NCBI GenBank assembly: GCA_031082145.1
Contig: JAVHLP010000001.1
Span: 444,885-508,884 of the forward strand
Length of the DNA stretch: 64,000 bases
Direction of reading: 5' to 3'
Source of the DNA: a bacterium
Lineage (GTDB): Bacteria; Bacillota; Sulfobacillia; UBA995
Below the pieces are notes generated by a model. The model ran no database searches and was not told where the DNA came from. It worked only from the letters and a program-made list of their open reading frames with translations. The position numbers were made by a program, and so were the translations under genes. Below, in pieces: positions 33,293 to 40,864 of this stretch (positions are counted from its first letter, which is position 1; each line of letters opens with the position of its first letter).

Positions 33293-34666
33293 CTACCAAG
33301 CCACCCGCTCCACGCCGGCCGCCAGCAGCCCCGCAGCCACCTCTGCCTTGATGGCCTCCAGGATCCCTGCCGTCTCGCCTTCGCAGCGCACAACCAGGGC
33401 GGGCTGGGTGTTGGAGGCGCGGACCAGGCCCCAACCGCCGGGGAAGATAACCCGAGCGCCGTCCACCGCGATAACCTCCCGGGCGGCCGCGAAGTGGCCG
33501 GTGACCGCGTCCACCACCGCCCGCTTCCGATCGTCGGGGCAGTCAACCCGTATCTCCGGGGTGGCATGGTAGCGAGGGAGGTCGGCTACCAGTTCCGAGA
33601 GGGGCCGACCGGCGGCCGCCAGGAGCCTGAGCAGGCGGCCTGCGGCATACAGGGCATCGTCGAATCCGAAGTATTCGTCGGCGAAGAACATGTGGCCGGA
33701 CATCTCGCCGGTGAAGACCGCGCCAAGTTCCTTCATCCGCGCCTTGATGAGGGAGTGACCGGTCCGGGTCCAGAGCGGCTCCCCGCCCAGCCGGCGGACC
33801 TCATCCACAAGTGCTTGCGAGCACTTGACCTCGACAAGGACCGGGGTGCCGGGCCGGAAGGGCAGGATCTCCCGCCAGTACAGGCACATCAGAAGATCGC
33901 CCCAGACCACGTTGCCCTCATTGTCTACCACACCCAGCCGATCGCCGTCGCCGTCGAAGGCAATGCCGAGGTCGGCCCGGTGTCCGGACACCGCCTCGAT
34001 CAGGTCCCGGAGGTTGGCCGGTTGAGTCGGATCGGGGTGATGATGGGGGAAACGGGGATCGGACTCGCAGTACAGCGGAACCACGTCGCAGCCCCAACTC
34101 TCCAGCACCGAGACCGCGAACAGGGCGGCGGTCCCGTTGCCGCAGTCACAGGCAACTTTGAGCCTCCGCCCCGGCAGGCGGATCCCGTCCTTGAGCATGG
34201 CCAGGTAGCCGGGAACCGGATCCTGTCGCCGGACGCGGCCGGGAGCAACCGCCGGCAGTGACGCGCCGGCTCGGCGACGCAAGTCCTGGATCTGGTCGCC
34301 GTGCAGAGCCGCCCCCTCCAGGACTATCTTGAACCCGTTGAATTCGGGGGGGTTGTGGCTGGCCGTGACCATGACGGCCGCATCGGTCCGGTACTCTCGA
34401 TCGGCGTAGTAGAGAATGGGGGTGATGACGGTACCGGTATCGACGACGTCGCAGCCCGCGCCGGTCAACCCTTCCGCCAGCACCCCGGCCAGGCCGGGAG
34501 AGGAGAAGCGGTTGTCCTGGCCTACGGCGACAGTGCGGCCGCCACGTTCGCGGACCAGAGAGCCGAGGGCCATGCCGAGGCGCTTCACACCGGCGGGCGG
34601 CAACTGGCCGGGCACGACACCCCTGATGTCGTACTCGCGGAACACGTCGGGATGGAGTCCGGTCAT
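33293..34666 (-). CDS. Phosphomannomutase/phosphoglucomutase
   Basis: The 457-residue enzyme has all four signatures of the alpha-D-phosphohexomutases: phosphoserine loop TASHNP, metal loop DGDGDR, sugar-binding GEMSGH and the C-terminal phosphate-binding RASNTQP. The N-terminal VFREYDIRG is typical of the PMM/PGM subgroup. It interconverts hexose 6- and 1-phosphates for cell-surface sugar synthesis. ATG 34666 matches the family start; the track ORF begins 123 codons earlier inside the Fe-S gene. The SD site is weak. It follows the Fe-S protein gene by 110 bases. Confidence 0.95.
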   Translation of the reverse strand: MTGLHPDVFREYDIRGVVPGQLPPAGVKRLGMALGSLVRERGGRTVAVGQDNRFSSPGLAGVLAEGLTGAGCDVVDTGTVITPILYYADREYRTDAAVMVTASHNPPEFNGFKIVLEGAALHGDQIQDLRRRAGASLPAVAPGRVRRQDPVPGYLAMLKDGIRLPGRRLKVACDCGNGTAALFAVSVLESWGCDVVPLYCESDPRFPHHHPDPTQPANLRDLIEAVSGHRADLGIAFDGDGDRLGVVDNEGNVVWGDLLMCLYWREILPFRPGTPVLVEVKCSQALVDEVRRLGGEPLWTRTGHSLIKARMKELGAVFTGEMSGHMFFADEYFGFDDALYAAGRLLRLLAAAGRPLSELVADLPRYHATPEIRVDCPDDRKRAVVDAVTGHFAAAREVIAVDGARVIFPGGWGLVRASNTQPALVVRCEGETAGILEAIKAEVAAGLLAAGVERVAW

Positions 34667-34776
34667 ACCTGACTCGGTTCGAGACGGAGACGATGGATCC
34701 TGCCTCAAGTTCGCCGGCCGAGCTACCGGTCTCGGTCCGGGCACGGCCACCTCAACGTCGCCATCGGGTCCGGGGG

Positions 34777-35712
34777 TCAGGCCGGCCCACTCGGGACCTC
34801 GAGAGTAACGGCGCCCGTCGGGCACACCCGCACGCACTGCCCGCACCCCAGGCACTTGTCGATGTCCAAAGCGATCCCCTCCCCGGTTAACTCGCGGGCG
34901 TCGAAGATGCAACGCTTGACGCAGACACCGCAACCGTTGCAGACATCGGCGTCGGTGACCGCCAGGTAACCGGCGGAGGCGATGGTGCGCGGCAGGCCAT
35001 ACTGCTTCAGGCCTCGGACGAACACGCAGCAACACTCACAGCAATTGCAGATGACCCGCGCCGGCTGCCGCATGGCCGGGTTGTCCATGCAGTGCACCAG
35101 GCCATCGTCTGCCGCCCGGGCCAGCAAGTGCTGGGCCTGACGCTGGTCCAGGGATCGCCCGAGTCCTCGTTCCCGGTAGTAGGCAGTCGCGTCGCCCAAG
35201 CTCAGGCAGACGTTGCGCGGCCTCTCGCACTCACCCATGGCCACCCGGCACACGCAGTCGATGACCACCACCGACCCCGCGGCGGCCAACACCTCGGCGG
35301 CCACGGTATAGGGAACCACCACGTGGTGATCCAGGTGAGCCAGGGTCCCTTCGGCCGGCAGGACCCGGAAGGGCGCCGTCTGAACCTCCCGGAAGCGCCG
35401 GAGGTTCCGCTCCAGGAAGTGCCGGCGAAAGACCTCCCGTTCCGCTCCGGGCTGACGGGCGTAGCGGGCCGAAAGCAGGTACTGGTAGAGCACGTCCCGC
35501 CAGGAACTGAGGGCGTACCCGGCACCCTCCCGCTCAAGGTAGCCGGAGTGGTAGAGCTCTACCATGAGATGGGTCTCGGGAGCAGTCTCCGGCAGGTGGC
35601 CGGTCCCGGCGAGCGCCAGCACCCGTGCTTCGCCGGGGGTGAACATGCGCCGGAGGATCTCCGCGCTCGCGTTCTCGCCCAGCCGCCCTGCGAGGACGGC
35701 GTAGAAGTCCAC
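34777..35712 (-). CDS. Multi-cluster iron-sulfur protein with CxCCxCCC motif
   Basis: The 311-residue protein has a helical N-terminal half, possibly winged-helix-like. Then come a cysteine set in CVCRVAMGECERP...C, an unusual dense motif CNCCECCC at about residues 230-237, and a C-terminal two-[4Fe-4S] ferredoxin domain (CNGCGVCVKRC, CLGCGQCVRVCP). It is probably a soluble electron carrier or redox sensor. GTG 35712 is preferred because GGAGG lies 8 bases upstream; the track start has no SD site. It may be cotranscribed with the downstream phosphohexomutase, but a functional link is not obvious. Confidence 0.78.
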   Translation of the reverse strand: MDFYAVLAGRLGENASAEILRRMFTPGEARVLALAGTGHLPETAPETHLMVELYHSGYLEREGAGYALSSWRDVLYQYLLSARYARQPGAEREVFRRHFLERNLRRFREVQTAPFRVLPAEGTLAHLDHHVVVPYTVAAEVLAAAGSVVVIDCVCRVAMGECERPRNVCLSLGDATAYYRERGLGRSLDQRQAQHLLARAADDGLVHCMDNPAMRQPARVICNCCECCCVFVRGLKQYGLPRTIASAGYLAVTDADVCNGCGVCVKRCIFDARELTGEGIALDIDKCLGCGQCVRVCPTGAVTLEVPSGPA

Positions 35713-35900
35713 AGAACCCACCTCCAGCCCTCTCATACGGGGGAGGTGGCCGTTTGTCCTCCCCGGGTTTCAGGCTAGCCCTGCCACAGCCCCGTTCGCC
35801 TGCCGAACCAATCTCCTGGATCCCTCGTCTGCCGGCCGTCCTCACAGAAAACTATGGCCGGTTGTACCATCCCCGGGTCCGAGCCCGGTCCCGACCTGGC

Positions 35901-36260
35901 TCACGCTCCGAGCCGCTCCGCCTTGGACAAGTAAGCCTTCCTCAAGAGACGCATCTTGGCCGGCAGTTCAGGGGATTCCTTGCCGATGAAGTCATGAAGG
36001 TTAGAACAGGTCTCAAACCCGTCGCAGGCCGCGCAGTTCAAGACACCCTTCCCCTCGGCACAGACACGTACCTTGCAGGTGTAGCAGTAGGCGGCAAGGA
36101 AGCGCGGGTCGCTAGAGCCACACCCCAGGCAGACCCATTCTTCAGGTTCCCCGCCGCCCGAAAACCTCGCGGCGACCTGCTTAAGGAGCTCAATGTCCCC
36201 TCTCACCGTGGCCTTGCGGGCGCGACACTCCCCGCAATCAATACCGCAGTATCCGAGCAT
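35901..36260 (-). CDS. DUF3795 cysteine-rich protein
   Basis: The 119-residue protein begins LGYCGIDCGECRARKAT and contains further pairs in WVCLGCGSSD, YCYTCKVRVCA, NCAACDGFETCSNL, the DUF3795 pattern. The cysteines probably bind zinc or an Fe-S cluster. These proteins are frequent in anaerobes; function is unknown. ATG 36260 is preferred to GTG 36278 because family proteins start at this Cys-rich segment. A weak promoter with TTGACA lies about 60-95 bases upstream. Confidence 0.85.
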   Translation of the reverse strand: MLGYCGIDCGECRARKATVRGDIELLKQVAARFSGGGEPEEWVCLGCGSSDPRFLAAYCYTCKVRVCAEGKGVLNCAACDGFETCSNLHDFIGKESPELPAKMRLLRKAYLSKAERLGA

Positions 36261-36323
36261 GATAGCCCCGCCTTTCACTGACGGCGAGCCCAGGTAACGA
36301 CTCCGCCGCCTTATGATGGTTAC

Positions 36324-36354
36324 AGTGTACCCCCCCCGCTTGACGCTATGTCAA
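36324..36354 (-). promoter_or_regulatory. Possible promoter of the DUF3795 gene with overlapping palindrome
   Basis: On the minus strand TTGACA, a 19-base spacer and TACACT. The -35 is part of a palindrome, TTGAC-GCTAT-GTCAA (36340-36354). The long spacer makes it weak or regulated. Confidence 0.35.
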
Positions 36355-36360
36355 TCCGAT

Positions 36361-36700
36361 TCCAGGCAGTTTCCGGCGGTGACTGCCCAAGTCGAGAGGA
36401 AGCGGCTGTCGCGTCGTCTGCTCTCAGGCCTTCATAACCGCCTTCACCCTCGGCCGGGGGCGTTTGGGGTGAGCCCCATCATCGGCCTGGCCCCGGTGCT
36501 TGCGGGAGTGCTGGTAGCGGCGGCAGGCATCCGACAGGGGTTTCGTGACGTCGATGGCAAGCATTGTTCTTGTTGACGAAACGTCCAACTCCGGTCTATC
36601 ATTGGATCAGGGTCTTCAGAGGAGGACAGGAAGATGATCCACACCGGCGGGGTCTGAGTCCTCCCGCCGTTGGGATCCTTCCCGACGTTGCATCAGAGAG
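36361..36700. other. Intergenic stretch without a supported gene
   Basis: About 340 bases. One plus-strand frame (36313-36576) contains a protein-like piece, GVSPIIGLAPVLAGVLVAAAG, but the rest is not convincing; it may be a gene relic next to the decayed MFS gene. No RNA gene seen. Confidence 0.35.
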
Positions 36701-36703
36701 AGA

Positions 36704-36733
36704 GCGCCCGGCCGGTATCGCCCGGCCGGGCGC
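36704..36733. terminator. Perfect 12-bp GC hairpin
   Basis: GCGCCCGGCCGG pairs perfectly with CCGGCCGGGCGC around the loop TATCGC. A short CTTT follows on the plus strand. It lies between the DUF3795 gene and the MFS relic and may be a terminator or a palindromic repeat. Confidence 0.45.
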
Positions 36734-36837
36734 CGGCTTTCCGGCCCAGGCCACCGGCGGGGACCACTCCCGGGGAGGTGTCCCGTGCGACGAGTGCTGG
36801 CCGGATGGCGTTCGCTAGCGCCTGATCTGCGCTTCTC

Positions 36838-37593
36838 TACTGGTCCATCTTGCTGAGCGGCCTGGCCCACAATGCCTGCCACGGGCTGCGGCCACCCTTC
36901 CTCCGGGGACAGGGGGTGCCGGTGGAACGGGTAGGCCTCTTCTTCGCCGCCGTGACGGCGACCGGGGAGGTGCGGCAAGTCAGCATCGCCTCCTCTCGGG
37001 AGCGAAGGCCGGGGTGTACTGCGGAACGGGATCCCGGAGGGTGATGGGGGCCGCCTTGCTCTGGTTTCTCATCGGCCTAGAGATGGGGTCTGCTCGACCC
37101 GGTGAGCCGGTTGCTGGTGGTGGACGCCTTCAACGTCACCTGGCTGTCGGTCGGCCAGGTGGGCGTGTTCGCCTCGCTGGCCGCCATGGTCGCAACGCTA
37201 GGCGGGGAAATGCTGGCCGACCGTCGCCGGCGGGTGGCCATCGTCACCGCAAGCTTCCTGCTCGGCGCCGTCGCCTTCAGCGCCCTTCCCTGGGCGCCAC
37301 GGTTGGAGGTGGCGTATTCAGCTTACTTCCTCACTTTACCTGGTCGTAGCCTGCAACGGCCCGGCCCTGGACGCCATGACCCGGGAGGTAGTGCCGGGCG
37401 CCTCTCGTGGCCGTTTCCTCGGGCTTACCAGCACCCTGGTGATGCCGGGGATGACGCTGGGCTCGGCGCCCGCCGGGTGGCTGTACGCCCGGGCCCGGGG
37501 CTGCCCTTCACCCTGGCCGGTGCCCTGGAGTTAACCCTGGCGATCGTGGTGCTCACCACCCTGCGGGCGGGGGATGGCCGGCCCCGGAGATGA
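36838..37593 (+). pseudogene. Decayed MFS transporter
   Basis: Three frames together give an MFS-like protein. Pieces are LLSGLAHNACHGLRPPFLRGQG and VGLFFAAVTATGE (frame from 36850), then LLVVDAFNVTWLSVGQVGVFASLAAMVATLGGEMLADRRRR (37102 frame). After a frameshift near 37335 comes LVVACNGPALDAMTREVVPG and GLTSTLVMPGMTLGSAPAGWLYARARG. A second, opposite shift near 37495 returns to LPFTLAGALELTLAIVVL. Frame breaks, a poor junction at 37000-37100 and a short total length (about 250 residues against the usual 400) indicate a non-functional gene, or sequence errors for the paired shifts. Its 3' end overlaps the convergent ferredoxin gene by 63 bases. Confidence 0.7.
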
Positions 37594-38250
37594 GCCGGGA
37601 CAGGCCTTCTCCGGGCCGATCTCGCCGCCGGTGCCGACGGTCACCACCCGGACCGGCACCGGGCGGGCGGACTCCCGGACCGCCTCGGCGACCAGGCGCG
37701 CCAGTCCGTGGCAGCAGGGCACTTCCATGTGGGCGATGACGAACCCCTGTGGCAGGGCTTCCCGGATCACCAGGGCTAGCCGGCCGACCATGTCCCGCGG
37801 ATCATCCAGCTTGGGGCAGCCGACCAGCACCGGCCGGTCCCGCCGCAGCCCACGCTGGAAGTCGGAGCACACCACCGGCACACAGTCCGCGACCACCAGG
37901 ATCTCCTTGCCGGCCAGGAAGGGCGCCCGGGGAGCGACCAGCCGCAGCTGCACCGGCCACTGCCCCCGTTCCCGCTCCCCCAGGCCGGGGCACACCGGGC
38001 AGGCCCTCGCGGCGGCGAGATGCTTCTCCACCGCCACCGGGTCAAAGCTCTCCGCCTCGCGCTCCTCCACGGTGATAGCCCCCCGGGGACACTCGCCCAG
38101 GCAAGCTCCCAGTCCATCGCAGAAGCTATCGCCGACTAGGCGGGCCTTCCCGCCCTCGACCCGCAGCGCGCCTTCTGCGCAGGCGGGGACACAAAGACCG
38201 CAACCGTCGCAAAGATCCTCGTTGATTCTCACTACCAGGCGTCTTGTCAT
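37531..38250 (-). CDS. [4Fe-4S] ferredoxin-type protein
   Basis: The N-terminus carries two ferredoxin cysteine sets, CDGCGLCVPAC (about residues 16-26) and CDGLGACLGEC (about 45-55). Further cysteines lie in ACPVCPG, VVCSDFQ, VGCPKLDD and VPCCHGLARLV. The 239-residue protein is of a type found in anaerobes, in which a ferredoxin domain precedes an uncharacterised Cys-rich domain. It is probably an electron carrier or a metal/redox-linked protein. ATG 38250 has GGAGG 6 bases upstream. A small ORF with a structured leader lies just upstream and may be cotranscribed. Confidence 0.85.
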   Translation of the reverse strand: MTRRLVVRINEDLCDGCGLCVPACAEGALRVEGGKARLVGDSFCDGLGACLGECPRGAITVEEREAESFDPVAVEKHLAAARACPVCPGLGERERGQWPVQLRLVAPRAPFLAGKEILVVADCVPVVCSDFQRGLRRDRPVLVGCPKLDDPRDMVGRLALVIREALPQGFVIAHMEVPCCHGLARLVAEAVRESARPVPVRVVTVGTGGEIGPEKACPGSSPGPAIPRPQGGEHHDRQG

Positions 38251-38296
38251 GCTCGGCCTCCTTCCTAGTCCATTGTAGCGCATCACCGGCCCGTTT

Positions 38297-38512
38297 TCAT
38301 GAGCCAACTGCTGTCAGTGCGGACCAGGGCGGCAACGGGCACGGGAGCGATACCCAGGCCAGCCAGCCGCCGGCGGCCAGGGGTCCGGTGGCGAGGAACC
38401 CCCGCACCGCCGGCACGAGCACCGCTCCCGCCTGCAACAGCCTGGAGCAGGCCCGGGGCCCCAACCGTTCCCGCGCCAGGGCGGGATCCAGACTGCGGCC
38501 ACCGTCTTCCAC
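38297..38512 (-). CDS. Small hypothetical protein ahead of the ferredoxin gene (71 aa)
   Basis: The GTG start has GGGAGGGG 6 bases upstream. The product has a polar N-terminus with ALARERLGPRACSRLL, then a hydrophobic stretch and WLAW, and could be membrane-associated. It lies 46 bases before the ferredoxin gene on the same strand. I recognise no family. The SD site and the leader structure upstream are the main support. Confidence 0.45.
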   Translation of the reverse strand: MEDGGRSLDPALARERLGPRACSRLLQAGAVLVPAVRGFLATGPLAAGGWLAWVSLPCPLPPWSALTAVGS

Positions 38513-38529
38513 CTGAGGCCCCTCCCGCT

Positions 38530-38572
38530 CGCGGGGACAAGAAAGCCCCCGCGCGGCACTCTCCCGCGGAGG
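38530..38572 (-). promoter_or_regulatory. Attenuator-like mutually exclusive hairpins
   Basis: Reading the minus strand, CCTCCGCG pairs with CGCGGGGG (11-base loop) and is followed by CTTTCTTGT, a terminator shape. The same CGCGGGG can instead pair with CCCCGCG further on, next to the SD site of the small ORF. Choice between the two would switch transcription or translation. Confidence 0.4.
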
Positions 38573-38702
38573 TCTCGCCGGGCCGGGGCCCCCCGGCCGC
38601 GGGCCTGCCCTGGCGGCAGGCCGGGCTGACGCGGTAACTGGGTGCAGGGCCTACTCCCGTCCTGCGACCAGCATAGCACGGGGAGGCGGCGGCAAGCCCC
38701 TT

Positions 38703-38719
38703 GCAGAACTGGCAAGCCC
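38703..38719 (+). repeat. Short direct repeat, copy 1
   Basis: GCAGAACTGGCAAGCCC, 16 of 17 bases identical to a copy at 38827; a shorter GGCAAGCCC also occurs at 38691. The copies lie in non-coding DNA upstream of the PIG-L promoter. Confidence 0.55.
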
Positions 38720-38826
38720 GGCCGTGGCGCTTCTAACCTTGCAGCCCTCTGACCTCCCCCATCCGGTGGGGTAGGCACAGGGCCAGGAGCCGCCTGAGGG
38801 CGTGGCCGGCCTCAGCCCCGCGACGG

Positions 38827-38843
38827 GCGGAACTGGCAAGCCC
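38827..38843 (+). repeat. Short direct repeat, copy 2
   Basis: GCGGAACTGGCAAGCCC, 124 bases after copy 1. The rest of 38573-38936 holds no gene that I can support; it is GC-rich with several short inverted repeats. Confidence 0.55.
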
Positions 38844-38936
38844 TCCGGTAGGCCACCCCGGCCGGGCCAGCGGCGACGGTCCCCTGGCCGTGGCGTCAGG
38901 CTGGACAGGAAGAGACGCCCGGCCCTTTGATGGCAG

Positions 38937-38965
38937 TTGTGCCTTGCCCTTCCGTCCACTACAAT
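38937..38965 (+). promoter_or_regulatory. Promoter of the PIG-L / MBL / MATE operon
   Basis: TTGTGC, 17 bases, TACAAT. The -10 is strong and the -35 weak. The expected start of transcription near 38972 rules out the GTG at 38977 as translation start and supports TTG 39004. Confidence 0.6.
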
Positions 38966-39003
38966 TGAGGTAAGCTGTGCGCCCGGACGGGAGGAGGAGT
39001 CGG

Positions 39004-39777
39004 TTGTCCCATCGCGAGGGCACGGGTACCCCCGCAGGCGGACCGGCCGTGATGGTTCTGGCCCACAACGACGACGAAGTTTTCATCAACGCGCGTATCC
39101 GGGCCTTGATCCGGTCAGGCGGGGAAGTGCAGGCCGTCTGGCTAACGGCAGGCCTACTGGCCCCCTCGCCCGATACCCGCCGCGAGGAGTCCCGGGCGGC
39201 TATGGCATACCTGGGAGTACCCGCGGAGAAGCTGTCGTTCTGGGACTACCCCGACCTCCGCACCCTCGGCCACCTGGAGGAGATCGTGAGCCGTCTGGCG
39301 TCCTACCTCAGCACGGCCGTTCCGGCGGAGATCTACGTCCCCTCCTTCGAGGGAGGGCACCCCGACCATGACGTGGCCAACTTCGCCGTCAGCCAGGCGG
39401 TCTGCCGGAGCACGCTGGCGGCTCAAGTCTATGAGTTTCCGGTCACCAACGCTTGCCGGGGCCGCGTGCCAGTGCTGGGCGGATTCGTACCGGACTCCGT
39501 TCCCGTGCTCCGCACTCCCCGCCGCCCCGAAGACCGGCGGGTCTGGCTGCGGCTGTGGCAGTTGCACCGCTCCCAGTACCGGTACCTGAGGATCCCCCTG
39601 GCCCTCTGCCTTGACCGCAGCCGCTGGCGCGAAGGCGAGCCCTACCGTCCCTTGCCCCGCCACAACTACCTGGAACGGCCTCACGGAGGCCGGTTGGGGT
39701 ACGAGAGGCTGCTCGGCTTCCATTTCGGCCGCTTTCGGTCTGCGGTTCGCGAATACCTGGAGGCCCACGGCGCCTGA
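39004..39777 (+). CDS. PIG-L family deacetylase
   Basis: The 257-residue protein has the zinc-site motifs of the PIG-L / LmbE family: AHNDDE at about residue 20 (usually AHPDDE) and HPDHD at about 119. Members remove N-acetyl groups from sugars or related compounds. TTG 39004 behind GGAGGAGGAG is preferred. It is the first gene of an apparent operon with an MBL-fold hydrolase and a MATE exporter, which could make and export or detoxify a small molecule. The substrate is unknown; the Pro-to-Asn change in the first motif is unusual but leaves the metal ligands. Confidence 0.85.
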   Translation: MSHREGTGTPAGGPAVMVLAHNDDEVFINARIRALIRSGGEVQAVWLTAGLLAPSPDTRREESRAAMAYLGVPAEKLSFWDYPDLRTLGHLEEIVSRLASYLSTAVPAEIYVPSFEGGHPDHDVANFAVSQAVCRSTLAAQVYEFPVTNACRGRVPVLGGFVPDSVPVLRTPRRPEDRRVWLRLWQLHRSQYRYLRIPLALCLDRSRWREGEPYRPLPRHNYLERPHGGRLGYERLLGFHFGRFRSAVREYLEAHGA

Positions 39778-39898
39778 TCGCCATTTTCTGGAGACAGCGC
39801 GTTACCAGCAAGATCTCCTCCTGGCAGGGTTTTTCCAGGGGAGGTCAAGCGCCTGCCGGTGGCGAATGGGAAGAATAGGTCCGGAGAGGAGGACGGGG

Positions 39899-40816
39899 GT
39901 GGTGGCCAAGTCCTGGTTCGACTTGAGGGAGATCCACCCCGGCGTGTGGAGCCTCTCTGAGCCGGGTCACCTGGAAGAGGTCATCTCTTACTTGGTTCTC
40001 GGCCGTGACCGCGCCGTGCTGGTGGATACCGGGATGGGCATCGGTGATCTGCGGCGGGCCGTCCTGCGCCTGACCAGACTCCCCATCCTGGTGGTGAACA
40101 CCCACGCCGACTTCCACCACTGCGGGGCCAACCACGAGTACCAGGAGGTCGCCGCCCACGCCGCGGAGGTCCCCCGGATTGAGAGGGGATGGAGCCCGGA
40201 AGAGGTAGCCGAAGCGATGCTACCCCATAAGATATGGGCTCCCCTGCCGGCCGGGTTCGACCCCGGGGAGTACCGGGTGGAACCCTCATCGGTCACCCGG
40301 TTGCTGGCCGAGGGGGATGATATAGAGCTGGGTGGTAGAAGGCTCAGAGTTCTCGAGACCCCCGGCCACACGCCGGGTAGCCTCTGCCTGTGGGACGAGC
40401 ACAACAGCATCCTGTTCACCGGCGACACCCTCTCCCCCACCGCCATGTCTGCCGCCGGCTCCGACTCCGACCCCGAGCAACTGCTGGAGAGCATGACCCG
40501 GCTGGCCCAACTGGCCGGCGAGGTGGCGCGGATCTGCCCCGGCCACCACCAGGCACCCCTGGGACCGGACTTCCTCGCCGAGGCGGCGGAGGCCGTGAGC
40601 CGGGTCCGGGCGGGCGTCAGCCGCATCGAGCCCGCCGGTGAAGGCTTTGTACGGCACCGCTTCCGTCGCTTCTCCCTGGTGCTCCCCGGTCAGGTCGAAG
40701 AACCGGCCTTGGCCGTTCCCGACACCCGCCCGCCCGTTCCCAAGAAACCGGCCGCCCGGAAGAAGGGGAAGACGCAGTCCGGGCGCCGCCCGGCAGGTCA
40801 CGCCCCCAGCCGGTAG
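39899..40816 (+). CDS. Metallo-beta-lactamase-fold hydrolase with altered metal motif
   Basis: The 305-residue protein has the MBL fold order: LVDTGMGIGDL, then the metal loop NTHADFHHCG, later TPGHTPGSLCLW, FTGDTLSP and CPGHHQ. The usual HxHxDH reads HADFHH here, with Asp and His swapped at two ligand positions. The C-terminal tail is basic and Lys/Arg-rich. GTG 39899 follows GAGAGGAGG; a second GTG at 39902 is also possible. It lies between the PIG-L and MATE genes with short gaps. A thioesterase or lactonase type reaction is possible but not shown. Confidence 0.85.
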   Translation: MVAKSWFDLREIHPGVWSLSEPGHLEEVISYLVLGRDRAVLVDTGMGIGDLRRAVLRLTRLPILVVNTHADFHHCGANHEYQEVAAHAAEVPRIERGWSPEEVAEAMLPHKIWAPLPAGFDPGEYRVEPSSVTRLLAEGDDIELGGRRLRVLETPGHTPGSLCLWDEHNSILFTGDTLSPTAMSAAGSDSDPEQLLESMTRLAQLAGEVARICPGHHQAPLGPDFLAEAAEAVSRVRAGVSRIEPAGEGFVRHRFRRFSLVLPGQVEEPALAVPDTRPPVPKKPAARKKGKTQSGRRPAGHAPSR

Positions 40817-40864
40817 GAGAAGACCTCTTTCCCGCGGAATGGAGTTCTCCCGAGGAGGCCCACC

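Noticed and set aside
38520-38690. Idea that the structured leader is a T-box, glycine or cobalamin riboswitch
   Set aside because: Key conserved elements of these classes (T-box AGGGTGG-ACCGCG, glycine aptamer core, B12 box) are not present; no matching downstream gene.
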